DNA of 19,899 bases from Alphaproteobacteria bacterium (GTDB lineage Bacteria > Pseudomonadota > Alphaproteobacteria > RF32 > CAG-977), in NCBI GenBank assembly GCA_017476085.1, contig JAFVEJ010000229.1, forward strand, positions 1 through 19,899, written 5' to 3'. The translations under genes were made by a program, and so were the position numbers. Positions 13,604-19,899 of the stretch are shown here, one piece after another (the first letter of the stretch is position 1; each line of letters opens with the position of its first letter). Below the pieces are notes generated by a model. The model did not search any database, was not told the origin of the DNA, and saw nothing but the letters and a program-made list of their open reading frames with translations.

Positions 13604-13632
13604 TTGTTTCGTTTGATTTTTTGCGGGATACT
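13604..13632 (+). promoter_or_regulatory. candidate sigma70 promoter of the prepilin gene
   Basis: TTGTTT (13604-13609), 17-base spacer, GATACT (13627-13632), about 30 bases before the start codon. Spacing is optimal and both hexamers are moderate matches. Confidence 0.5.
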
Positions 13633-13662
13633 GAACCTAGAAACTAACAAAGGAGATTTGCA

Positions 13663-14283
13663 ATGAAAAATATTCATACACAAGAATCCGGTCGTTCCAT
13701 GATCGAAATGCTGGGTGTTCTGGCGATTATCGGCGTGTTGTCGGTCGGTGGTATCGCGGGTTATTCACAGGCGATGAACAAATTTAAAGTGTCCAAAACG
13801 ACAGACCAAATTCAAACGTTGATTACGAACATTCGTACGTTGACGGCTTCTCAGAAAAACTACGACCTTGTTGATCAACCTGCTCTTCTGCAGAAGATGG
13901 GCGCGTTGACGGATGAAATGTGTTCGAGTACGGACTGCACTGCATCCACTATGCTTAATCCGTATGGCGGCGCAATCAAGATGGCTTCGTTAAATACGGC
14001 ATCAGGTTCGAAAAAGGCATTTTATGTTTCATACCAGGATCTGCCGGCTAGTGCGTGCGTTTCATTAGCAACACAGTCTTGGGGAGATGCATCATCCGGA
14101 TTGGTGACGCTCGTTGCAACAAGTACCGCGCCTACTTCTTTTGCAATTTCGAATACATCCTCAGCCGGCACGATGTCAACAGCGGATAAGGGTGGAAATT
14201 TTGGTATGCCGATGTTTCTCTCTTCCGCATCATCAGGGTGCGGATCAGCAAGTACTTCTGCTGTGACGTTTTACTATCGTTAA
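13663..14283 (+). CDS. type IV prepilin (PilS-like pseudopilin/pilin)
   Basis: The 206-residue protein starts with a 10-residue leader ending in Gly10. It is followed by RSMIEMLGVLAIIGVLSVGG, the prepilin peptidase site with Glu at mature position 5 and the hydrophobic alpha-1 spine. The globular part is rich in Ser, Thr, Ala and Gly and has four Cys (MCSSTDC, SACVS, SGCGS), which could form two disulfides, including the closing D-region typical of PilS and other type IVb pilins. A near-perfect AAAGGAG ribosome binding site and a strong terminator mark a monocistronic, probably highly expressed gene. No prepilin peptidase, assembly ATPase or platform protein is nearby, so the machinery must be elsewhere. 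Codon usage in the globular part (ACA, TCA, GTA-rich) looks less GC-selected than in neighbours. Confidence 0.9.
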   Translation: MKNIHTQESGRSMIEMLGVLAIIGVLSVGGIAGYSQAMNKFKVSKTTDQIQTLITNIRTLTASQKNYDLVDQPALLQKMGALTDEMCSSTDCTASTMLNPYGGAIKMASLNTASGSKKAFYVSYQDLPASACVSLATQSWGDASSGLVTLVATSTAPTSFAISNTSSAGTMSTADKGGNFGMPMFLSSASSGCGSASTSAVTFYYR

Positions 14284-14296
14284 TCGTAAAGATTAC

Positions 14297-14330
14297 AAAA
14301 AAGCGGAGAATTTTTTCTCCGCTTTTTTTT
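14297..14330 (+). terminator. strong Rho-independent terminator of the prepilin gene
   Basis: AAAAAAGCGGAGAA (14297-14310) pairs perfectly with TTCTCCGCTTTTTT (14315-14328) around a TTTT loop, followed by further T. It starts 14 bases after the stop codon. Confidence 0.92.
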
Positions 14331-14363
14331 GTCGGAAATTTTAACGTGTTCTTTGATGTAAAA

Positions 14364-14393
14364 TAAAAAACGCCGGATTATCACCGACGTTTT
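14364..14393 (-). terminator. Rho-independent terminator of gcrA
   Basis: On the minus strand AAAACGTCGG and CCGGCGTTTT form a 10-bp stem with one G-U pair and a 7-base loop, followed by a T-rich run. It lies 30-59 bases beyond the gcrA stop and back-to-back with the prepilin terminator. Confidence 0.8.
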
Positions 14394-14422
14394 CTATAAA
14401 AGAATGTGTTTTGCCAAGCGTG

Positions 14423-14848
14423 TTATCTCAGTGTCTTTGCCGAAACATAGGCGATCGCGGCATGTTCTGCGCAATAGGGTTTGTCCGGCAGAGCTTCTTT
14501 TCCGCAGAAATGAAAATCTTCGTCCTTCGGATCGCCGATTGGCCAACGACAGGAAGAGGATGTCAAATCATTCACCGTAAATATTTTTTGTTTTTCTTCA
14601 CTTTTTTTAACGGCGGCGGTTTTGGCCGTTTTCTTTTTTGCCGGAGCGCTTTCTTTTTCCGCGGGAACGGCTGTCGCGTCGTCTTCGCCGCGGCGAATGG
14701 GAGACGGACGCCCGTTTAATCCCAAACGATGAGCCTTGCCGACAACGGCGTTTTTGGACACGCCCAACGCTTTGCCGATTTCCCCTGTTGTCAACCCTTT
14801 GTCCCAAAGGCGTTTCAGTTCTTCAACCTGTTCGTCTGTCCAACCCAT
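14423..14848 (-). CDS. gcrA: GcrA cell cycle regulator
   Basis: Alphaproteobacterial sigma70 co-regulator that binds promoters carrying CcrM-methylated GANTC sites and times cell-cycle transcription. The protein has 141 residues. The N-terminal HTH (MGWTDEQVEELKRLWDKGLT through GVSKNAVVGKAHRLGL) is the signature of the family. A low-complexity Lys/Ala linker spans about 55-90. The C-terminal sigma-binding domain has SCRWPIGDP, FHFCG and PYCAEHAAIAY with Cys100, Cys115 and Cys126. The start has AAAGGAT eight bases upstream. It begins 14 bases after the 14863-16161 gene, so it is probably transcribed from the promoter upstream of the DUF4139 gene. It has its own terminator. It pins the organism to Alphaproteobacteria. 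Confidence 0.96.
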   Translation of the reverse strand: MGWTDEQVEELKRLWDKGLTTGEIGKALGVSKNAVVGKAHRLGLNGRPSPIRRGEDDATAVPAEKESAPAKKKTAKTAAVKKSEEKQKIFTVNDLTSSSCRWPIGDPKDEDFHFCGKEALPDKPYCAEHAAIAYVSAKTLR

Positions 14849-14862
14849 TTTTATATCCTTTG

Positions 14863-16161
14863 CTAATAAATGCCATAGACGGGTGTTTCTATAACCATCA
14901 TATCTCTTGTTGCGAAAACTTTTCGGATATTATCACCATAATTTTTTACTGCAAGCAGGTTTTCGCGCGAAGAAGAATACATCCCCAGAAAAAGCTGAAT
15001 ACTGTCCCAAGAAATCTGCCGGTCACGCGGTGTTAATACATCAAACGATTTAGGCGGTTTTTTAAGCTTTCTCCAGGCAGACAAAGTCAGGGCGACGGCG
15101 GGACTCATTTTTGCGACTCGGCGCGCTTTGATGATTTTATCGACGGTAATGCCCCAACTTTCAGGCGTAAATCCGTTTTTGGCAACGGTTTTTGCGAATT
15201 TCTCCTTTTCCGGCAGGCGATTGATTTTGTCAACCAATACCTGCATCGGGTTCAGCAATTCACCCATCAGATTGTTGTCGCTGAGCGACATATCCCGCAA
15301 AGCCGTGTGAAATTCATCAAATCTGTTGTTTCCGAAAGCCTGTTCTATGTTTTGGAAAGAGGCTAAAGCGGCTTCCACGTCGCCTTCCGTCAAAGGGGAT
15401 GTTTGTGTAACCTGATCGGCGGGTGTCTGCGGGCGCACGTTCTTTTTCAAAGCCTCTCTCGATTGATATTTCGCGGGATCCGGCATTTTGTACTTCGTCA
15501 GCAAAGAACGGTTTTTAACGTCGAACAAGCCTTCCGGTTTCCCGTTTTCATCAATCGAGATGATTTTATTATATCCTTTAAAGGTCGATTTTTCCCGTTC
15601 GGGAAGGGCCCAGGCTTCCGGCATCAGGTAAATATATAAATGCGTGGACATATATTTGCCGTACTTTTTGGCATATTCCCTCATTTGCGGAGCGATGCGC
15701 GTCGGAAATTTTCCTTTTGTTTCTTTGATGCCGGGGATATTTAAGATGCGATCCGAAACGTAGGGCATTTCATGAATGAACGGGCCGATGTATTGGTAAG
15801 CGTATTTCGGCAAAGTCAATATCAGCCGGTAAATATCGTCTTCCAATTGTTCGTTCGCCCGAACCATCGCATCCAGTCCGCCCGGATAAGACGTTTCGAT
15901 CATTTCGACAATCGCGGAATAGACGGTTTCCTTATTAACCGCTTCCACTTTGCGATTTTTCTTTTTTGATTTTTTTTCCAGACTGGATTTCAAATCGGTC
16001 ATTAAGCTTCTGAAGCGTTTGTCAGCCTGCTGAAAAGAGGGGGCGGCAGCTTCTTCTTCCTCTTCTTCAACAACGGTTACTTCCAAAGGCTGCCAGTTCA
16101 GCTGTTCCTGAGCAGCGGTCGGAAATGAAAACAGAATAAGTAAGAAAAACAGCGTCAGCAT
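14863..16161 (-). CDS. uncharacterised secreted protein (432 aa)
   Basis: The protein begins with a signal peptide (MLTLFFLLILFSFPTAA, probable cleavage before QEQ), so it is periplasmic or exported. Next is an acidic tract VVEEEEEEAAA and a basic helical stretch (LKSSLEKKSKKKNRK). The body is mostly helical, with Pro/Tyr-rich segments such as LTLPKYAYQYIGPFIHEM and YGKYMSTHLYIYLMPEAWAL. The C-terminal part contains SWDSIQLFLGMYSSSRENLL. It has no Cys and no recognisable catalytic motif. I do not know the family. It lies between the DUF4139 gene (6-base gap) and gcrA (14-base gap) on the same strand. The ribosome binding site is weak, so translation may be coupled to the upstream gene. Confidence 0.75.
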   Translation of the reverse strand: MLTLFFLLILFSFPTAAQEQLNWQPLEVTVVEEEEEEAAAPSFQQADKRFRSLMTDLKSSLEKKSKKKNRKVEAVNKETVYSAIVEMIETSYPGGLDAMVRANEQLEDDIYRLILTLPKYAYQYIGPFIHEMPYVSDRILNIPGIKETKGKFPTRIAPQMREYAKKYGKYMSTHLYIYLMPEAWALPEREKSTFKGYNKIISIDENGKPEGLFDVKNRSLLTKYKMPDPAKYQSREALKKNVRPQTPADQVTQTSPLTEGDVEAALASFQNIEQAFGNNRFDEFHTALRDMSLSDNNLMGELLNPMQVLVDKINRLPEKEKFAKTVAKNGFTPESWGITVDKIIKARRVAKMSPAVALTLSAWRKLKKPPKSFDVLTPRDRQISWDSIQLFLGMYSSSRENLLAVKNYGDNIRKVFATRDMMVIETPVYGIY

Positions 16162-16167
16162 ATCGTT

Positions 16168-17316
16168 CTAAGGGCTCTTTACCCGTACGGTATAGTTTAA
16201 AACGGTTTGGCTTTTGGCCGGAATATCAATCGTCCATTCCGCCTGTCGCGCGGACGTTGTCCGGTAAGGAATGGGAGAATCCGCTATCGACCATTGATTC
16301 GGGAAACTTTGCCGATAGGTCGCTTTTACCGGTTTATCCGTCGCGTTTTTGAACGTCAGCGTGTAACCGGCTTCGTACGCTTTGTCAGAAAAAGAGGTGT
16401 AAGCGGTTTCTTTGCCTTGAACGGTCACATCGAAAGCGCTGCCTAAATTCAGTTTGATTTCACCGTTTTCGGGCGTATGGGAAATGCGGTCTTCCCCGAC
16501 AAAAAACATATTGTGTTTCGAATCGGCTTTATAAACGCGGATAGTCCCGCCGGGCAAGGGCAATCCTAAATTGGAAGCTCTATCGTTTCTCATTTTTAAA
16601 ACGACGTTGGCATTCTTTGTTTCAAATTCGCCGAAGTTTCCCCGGCTTCGGTAGGTGGGGACGATATTAACGAATTTATATTCCTTTTGAACTTTAGCGC
16701 CGGATGCCGACAATAAAGCCAGCTGCTTCGTTTGGTTCGAAGCAATGTCGGTCAAACGTCCCAAAGAGTACAGATGATAATCCATCAGCTGCTCCTCGCT
16801 CATTCCTTCCGCGACAACGGCGTCATTCATCATCGCCATGGAACGCGCCGCTTTCATCATCGGACGGGGCTGAACGGGAGGGCGAACGCGATTGACGGAT
16901 CCGGCGACGAATTGGATGTTGGCATTTTTATAGGCAATTCCCGATGTGTTCGTCAAAGTCACCCAACCGTTCAGATTGATGCTGTCTTCCGCATCGTTTA
17001 ATTCGGCAACGTAATCGGCGCGCCATGACAGACCGTTTGTCAGATAGCTCAGCTCTACGTCCTGCGTGCTGTTTTGATTTGCGGCAACATTAATTACCAA
17101 TGTGGGTTGATCATATAAATCGGACGGGATATCGGGGAATATCAGCCGGCCGGTGTAATCCGTTTCGATGCGGTCCCCGATCTGCAGAACCAATCCGGCA
17201 TCAACGGAGAGAACCTTTGCGTTTTCTATGGTTTTTTTGCCGCTCAGCAGGTTCGTTTCAATCACTTGAATATCTTTGCCCCAAAACTTGCGCAGCAAAG
17301 ATTCCAGTGACAGCAA
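16168..17316 (-). CDS. C-terminal fragment carrying the DUF4139 domain (382 aa)
   Basis: Open frame after the ochre codon. The first possible start is a TTG at 17316, six codons after the stop, without a ribosome binding site. It contains nearly all of the DUF4139 domain, with a low-complexity insert MMKAARSMAMMNDAVVAEG near residue 160. Without a signal peptide, a product started here would stay in the cytoplasm. Confidence 0.72.
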   Translation of the reverse strand: MLSLESLLRKFWGKDIQVIETNLLSGKKTIENAKVLSVDAGLVLQIGDRIETDYTGRLIFPDIPSDLYDQPTLVINVAANQNSTQDVELSYLTNGLSWRADYVAELNDAEDSINLNGWVTLTNTSGIAYKNANIQFVAGSVNRVRPPVQPRPMMKAARSMAMMNDAVVAEGMSEEQLMDYHLYSLGRLTDIASNQTKQLALLSASGAKVQKEYKFVNIVPTYRSRGNFGEFETKNANVVLKMRNDRASNLGLPLPGGTIRVYKADSKHNMFFVGEDRISHTPENGEIKLNLGSAFDVTVQGKETAYTSFSDKAYEAGYTLTFKNATDKPVKATYRQSFPNQWSIADSPIPYRTTSARQAEWTIDIPAKSQTVLNYTVRVKSP

Positions 17317-17334
17317 ATCAAAATAGAAATTTTG

Positions 17335-17595
17335 TTACAGAACTTTCAATCCCTGACCGTCGAAAAGGGCCGTTTCCGGCTGAATTTGAGCTGAAACACC
17401 TTGAAAAGACAAGGCATTTTCGCCTTGTTTGAACGAAACGGAACGCGTATCTTTGATTAATCCCAGTCCGTTGTTGTAAACGGTTACATTCAATGATTTG
17501 ACGGCATCCTGAGAAATAAGAGTCGATGCAGCCGGAACGGTTGAGGTCATCAGGCAAAAAGCCGTGAAGGATAAAAGAAATCGTTTGAACTGCAA
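17335..17595 (-). CDS. N-terminal fragment of the DUF4139 protein (86 aa, ends at TAA)
   Basis: Signal peptide plus the first beta segment, ending DGQGLKVL before TAA. It would be exported but is too short to fold as the family domain. It starts at a TTG; no ATG is near enough to the good GGGAGGAG site. Confidence 0.6.
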   Translation of the reverse strand: MQFKRFLLSFTAFCLMTSTVPAASTLISQDAVKSLNVTVYNNGLGLIKDTRSVSFKQGENALSFQGVSAQIQPETALFDGQGLKVL

Positions 17596-17632
17596 GGCGG
17601 CTCCTCCCGTTTAAAAGGTTAAGAATTTATTT

Positions 17633-17661
17633 ATTTTAAAAGCGCCGCTTTGTTTGTGCAA
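17633..17661 (-). promoter_or_regulatory. candidate sigma70 promoter of the DUF4139-gcrA operon
   Basis: On the minus strand TTGCAC (17661-17656), 17-base spacer, TAAAAT (17638-17633), about 40 bases before the TTG start. Both hexamers are strong. It is back-to-back with the ugd promoter, and no other good promoter is seen before gcrA. Confidence 0.65.
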
Positions 17662-17670
17662 GGATTATCT

Positions 17671-17699
17671 TTGTTTCCGGATTCCGCGGAATATATAAA
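17671..17699 (+). promoter_or_regulatory. candidate ugd promoter with a GANTC site and palindrome in the spacer
   Basis: TTGTTT (17671-17676), 17-base spacer, TATAAA (17694-17699). The spacer contains the perfect 12-bp palindrome ATTCCGCGGAAT (17681-17692) and GATTC (17680-17684), a CcrM-type GANTC methylation site. GcrA-controlled promoters described in Caulobacter carry methylated GANTC in this position, so control of ugd by GcrA is a reasonable hypothesis. Confidence 0.6.
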
Positions 17700-17776
17700 A
17701 AGGTTTGCACGCGGACACGGAAAAACGTATAACCGATTGTAACGGAAACTTTTATCAAAGCTTTATGGGGAAAAAT

Positions 17777-19075
17777 ATGAAAGTCGGAATTATCGGAACG
17801 GGATATGTCGGTTTGCCGACAGGGGTCGGTTTGGCGGAATTAGGGCATGAAGTTGTCTGTATAGATGCGATTGAAGAAAAAATAGCCGCGTTGAAGGCCG
17901 GTAAGATCACTTTGTTTGAAGACGGTTTGGAGGATTTGTTTCATAAAAACGCGGCTTCGGGCAAACTGCGCTTTACTTCCGACATGAAAGAAGGCGTCGA
18001 AAAGGCAGATATCGTGATTCTGGCAGTCGGTACCCCGCCGCATCCGGTCACGAAAGAAGCCGATATGAAATATGTTCATGCGGCGGCGCGGGAATTGGCG
18101 CGGTATATAACCGGTTATACGGTCATCGCCAACAAATCGACAGTTCCCGTCGGAACGGGCGACGAAGTGGAAAAAATCGTCCGTGAAGTCAATCCTGCCG
18201 CCGATTTTGATGTGGTTTCCCTGCCTGAATTTTTGCGCGAAGGTTTCGCGGTTCATGATTTTTTCAATCCCGATCGCATTATTGTCGGCGCCAATACGGA
18301 AAAAGCGGCCGCCAAAATCAAAGAGCTGTATGCGCCGTTCGGTGAAAAAGCGCATATGTTGTTTGTCAAGCGCCGGTCTTCAGAAACGATCAAGTATGCC
18401 TCCAACGCTTTTTTGGCGATGAAGATTCACTATATTAACGAGATGGCGAATTTCTGCGAAAAATCGGGCGCGGATGTTTACGAAGTTGCCAAAGGAATGG
18501 GATTGGATACGCGTATCGGCGCCAAGTTTTTGAATCCGGGGCCGGGGTACGGCGGTTCCTGTTTTCCGAAAGATACCAATGCAATGGCGTATATGGCTAA
18601 AGGTTATGGCGTGGAAATGTCTTTGATTGAAACGACAATCCGCAAAAACGATGCGCGCAAAGTCGAAATGGCAGAGCGGATTTTGAATGCGGTAAAAGGT
18701 GTTCAAAAACCGAAAATCGCCGTTCTCGGATTGGCATTCAAAGGCGGCACGGACGATTGCCGCGAAAGTCCGGCAATGGAGATTGTTTCCGCGTTGCTTA
18801 AACATGAAGTGACGATTGTTGCTTATGATCCTAAAGCGATGGATACGGCTAAAAAGTTGGTCGGAAACCAAATCGGCTATGCCGGGGATGCTTATGAAGC
18901 GGCTGAAGGTGCCGACGTTTTAGCCGTATTAACCGAATGGGCCGATTTTAAGTCATTGGATTTGGCCAAAATCAAAACGTTGATGAAAACGCCGAAAATT
19001 GTTGATCTGCGCAATCTGCTGGATAAAAACGAAGCGGAACGGCTGGGATTTGATTATCGGGGAATCGGCCGGTAA
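17777..19075 (+). CDS. ugd: UDP-glucose 6-dehydrogenase
   Basis: NAD-dependent enzyme that oxidises UDP-glucose to UDP-glucuronate for capsule, LPS or exopolysaccharide precursors. The protein has 432 residues. The N-terminal Rossmann domain opens with MKVGIIGTGYVGLPTG. Visible sites are AVGTPP at 83-88, STVPVGTG at 121-128, SLPEFLREG with Glu151, and KYASNAFLAMKI with Lys206 and Asn210. GPGYGGSCFPKDT carries the catalytic Cys262, and VLGLAFKGGTDDCRESPA starts the C-terminal domain. An ATG four codons upstream and further in-frame codons exist, but only 17777 has GGGGAAA at SD distance and matches the family start. It is divergent from the DUF4139-gcrA operon and convergent with the DUF5662 gene. 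No glycosyltransferases are adjacent, so the target polysaccharide is unknown. The closely related GDP-mannose dehydrogenases are less likely. Confidence 0.93.
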   Translation: MKVGIIGTGYVGLPTGVGLAELGHEVVCIDAIEEKIAALKAGKITLFEDGLEDLFHKNAASGKLRFTSDMKEGVEKADIVILAVGTPPHPVTKEADMKYVHAAARELARYITGYTVIANKSTVPVGTGDEVEKIVREVNPAADFDVVSLPEFLREGFAVHDFFNPDRIIVGANTEKAAAKIKELYAPFGEKAHMLFVKRRSSETIKYASNAFLAMKIHYINEMANFCEKSGADVYEVAKGMGLDTRIGAKFLNPGPGYGGSCFPKDTNAMAYMAKGYGVEMSLIETTIRKNDARKVEMAERILNAVKGVQKPKIAVLGLAFKGGTDDCRESPAMEIVSALLKHEVTIVAYDPKAMDTAKKLVGNQIGYAGDAYEAAEGADVLAVLTEWADFKSLDLAKIKTLMKTPKIVDLRNLLDKNEAERLGFDYRGIGR

Positions 19076-19079
19076 AAAG

Positions 19080-19559
19080 CTACCATCCCATAGAATCCAG
19101 ATTTTTTTCAATCAGCTGAATAGTTTTTTCGGATAAAACCATTTTATCCCGCGTGTTGTTGAAAAAAGTGCGCACGCTGGCTTTTGTCCATTTCTTTTTC
19201 TGTCTTGTCCGGCCGGCTCCCGCCCAATCGCAGATCATCTCCCGCACGTCCGTTTCCGTCATATCCAGAGCGGTAAAAGAAGTGCCGTTCGCCAACACCC
19301 AGTATTGCCAATGATGGCGGGATCTGTTGAAGTGCGCCAGAATGGCCCGTTGGTAATCCGGTGGGGCGGCGGAAGGATTATAATAACCGTCGGTGTTTCT
19401 GATTTCCCGGATTCTCGGGTAGTATTTTGAATAAACCAAGATCATGGAAGGCAGCAAAAGTTTGTCCCAGTCATGAACTATTCCGCGCCAAAACAACCCG
19501 TGTTTGAAGCAGTAATACATAACCCAGAATTTGTGCCGCAGCAGGTAAAAAATATACAT
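19080..19559 (-). CDS. DUF5662 family protein (159 aa)
   Basis: A 159-residue protein rich in Trp, Tyr and His, with the DUF5662 pattern: an N-terminal LLRHKFWVMYYCFKHGLFWR and GIVHDWDKLLLPSM, then AILAHFNRSRHHWQYWVLAN and METDV-like MTETDVREMICDWAGAGR, ending in a helical tail. The conserved HDxDK and HxxxxxHHWxYW histidines and aspartates suggest metal binding of an HD-like fold, but function is not known. It lies 4 bases after the upstream dehydratase gene with no SD of its own, so it is probably translationally coupled. Its end is 4 bases from the convergent ugd stop, with no terminator between them. Confidence 0.8.
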   Translation of the reverse strand: MYIFYLLRHKFWVMYYCFKHGLFWRGIVHDWDKLLLPSMILVYSKYYPRIREIRNTDGYYNPSAAPPDYQRAILAHFNRSRHHWQYWVLANGTSFTALDMTETDVREMICDWAGAGRTRQKKKWTKASVRTFFNNTRDKMVLSEKTIQLIEKNLDSMGW

Positions 19560-19563
19560 GAAC

Positions 19564-19899
19564 TTATTTTAAACAGGCGATGATATCTTCCGCAATCAAA
19601 TTTTTTCCCGCTTTTTCGGCAGCTCGGGAATGAAGCCACACGCCGGCGCAGGCGGCTTCAAACGGTGGCAGGCCTTTGGCCAGCATTGCGCCGATGATGC
19701 CGTCTAAAACATCTCCGCTGCCTGCCGTGGCCAGATCAAAACATTCGGTCGCATTGATCGCGGCTTTTCCGTCGCAGGACGCAATGACCGTGTCGGCTCC
19801 TTTTAAAACAACCGTACAGCCGAGTGTTTTGGCTGCGGCTAAAGCCTGCACTAATTTGTTTTGTCCTTTTAATTCGGGAAATAAACGCTCAAATTCGCC
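19564..19899 (-). CDS. nnr: ADP/ATP-dependent NAD(P)HX dehydratase domain, C-terminal part (truncated by window edge)
   Basis: The last 111 residues of a YjeF C-terminal (carbohydrate-kinase-like) domain; the frame is open to the window end. Visible are [10 protein letters not shown] (the GExxRL substrate loop), [11 protein letters not shown], and [20 protein letters not shown]. The last contains the GSGDVL anion-hole/catalytic Asp motif of the family. The enzyme repairs hydrated NAD(P)H, usually fused to the epimerase domain in bacteria (Nnr); the fused part would be outside the window. A GTG at 19851 is internal, not a start. The DUF5662 gene follows after 4 bases. Confidence 0.93.
   Translation of the reverse strand, partial: GEFERLFPELKGQNKLVQALAAAKTLGCTVVLKGADTVIASCDGKAAINATECFDLATAGSGDVLDGIIGAMLAKGLPPFEAACAGVWLHSRAAEKAGKNLIAEDIIACLK

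Larger units (their letters stand above)
16168..17595 (-). pseudogene. DUF4139-domain secreted protein gene interrupted by one in-frame ochre codon
   Basis: One frame of 474 sense codons encodes a DUF4139 protein with a single TAA at 17335-17337. The N-terminal part has a signal peptide (FKRFLLSFTAFCLMTSTVPA) and the family phrase LNVTVYNNGLGLIKDTRSV. The frame after the stop, QNFYFDLLSLESLLRKFWG, continues the usual 'VLEQNFxFDLLSPxxLLxKYxG', so TAA most likely replaces GAA (Glu). The rest has RIETDYTGRLIFPDIP, TLVINV, LSYLTNGLSWRADYVAEL and the C-terminal beta domain ending VLNYTVRVKSP. DUF4139 proteins are exported, mostly beta, and of unknown biochemical role. The start is a TTG with GGGAGGAG upstream. 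It heads the operon that ends with gcrA. Neither frameshift nor other damage is visible, so the mutation is recent, suppressed, or a base error. Confidence 0.8.

Noticed and set aside
1..19899. CRISPR arrays, tRNA or rRNA genes, riboswitches, insertion sequences
   Set aside because: Looked for in every intergenic gap; none contains repeated units, cloverleaf-like sequence, transposase fragments or a recognisable riboswitch core.

Overview
The window looks like a chromosomal segment of an alphaproteobacterium. The main evidence is a gcrA gene (a cell-cycle regulator largely confined to this class), the rpiB-glyA-nrdR order, and the divergent slt / dapA-smpB arrangement. The orphan type IV prepilin and the moderate GC content recall uncultured gut-associated lineages, but that placement is inference. 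No rRNA, tRNA, CRISPR array or insertion sequence is visible.

Layout. Positions 1-3742 (+) form a tight housekeeping operon: end of an M16 peptidase, a 62-residue DUF6898-like protein, rpiB, glyA, nrdR, nusB. Positions 3743-6877 are a patchwork of small poorly known genes. They comprise an orphan 118-residue protein, an 82-residue protein behind a perfect 23-bp palindrome, a small outer-membrane beta-barrel, a three-gene XRE-regulator operon that reads like a broken-up phage-type regulator, and a divergent DUF6456-like gene. Positions 6879-11865 hold a small membrane protein, a Slt-type lytic transglycosylase (-), then dapA-smpB and a membrane protein (+). Position 11951 carries a diverged paralogue of the 3944 protein. 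A KamA/EpmB-type radical SAM aminomutase (-), a prepilin gene (+) with a strong terminator, and a minus-strand operon (DUF4139 protein, unknown secreted protein, gcrA) follow. Divergent from that operon is a UDP-glucose dehydrogenase gene. The window closes with a DUF5662 protein and the end of an NAD(P)HX dehydratase gene (-).

Most notable points. (1) Two otherwise intact genes are each cut by one in-frame stop with no frameshift: the aminomutase by TAG at 13230-13232 and the DUF4139 gene by TAA at 17335-17337. (2) Two lone genes 8 kb apart, at 3944 and 11951, are recognisable paralogues of an uncharacterised family. (3) The XRE / 'VTGNNNI' + membrane segment / antirepressor-C-terminal-like genes overlap in a chain, with a T7 run at the second junction. 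(4) Cell-cycle-type sites occur in two divergent intergenic regions: a TTAA-N7-TTAA CtrA-like box between slt and dapA, and a GANTC site inside the ugd promoter spacer, opposite the operon that ends with gcrA.

Functionally the window combines one-carbon and pentose metabolism, lysine/peptidoglycan synthesis and turnover, trans-translation, envelope polysaccharide precursor supply and cell-cycle transcription control. All promoters, operators and terminators were located by eye.
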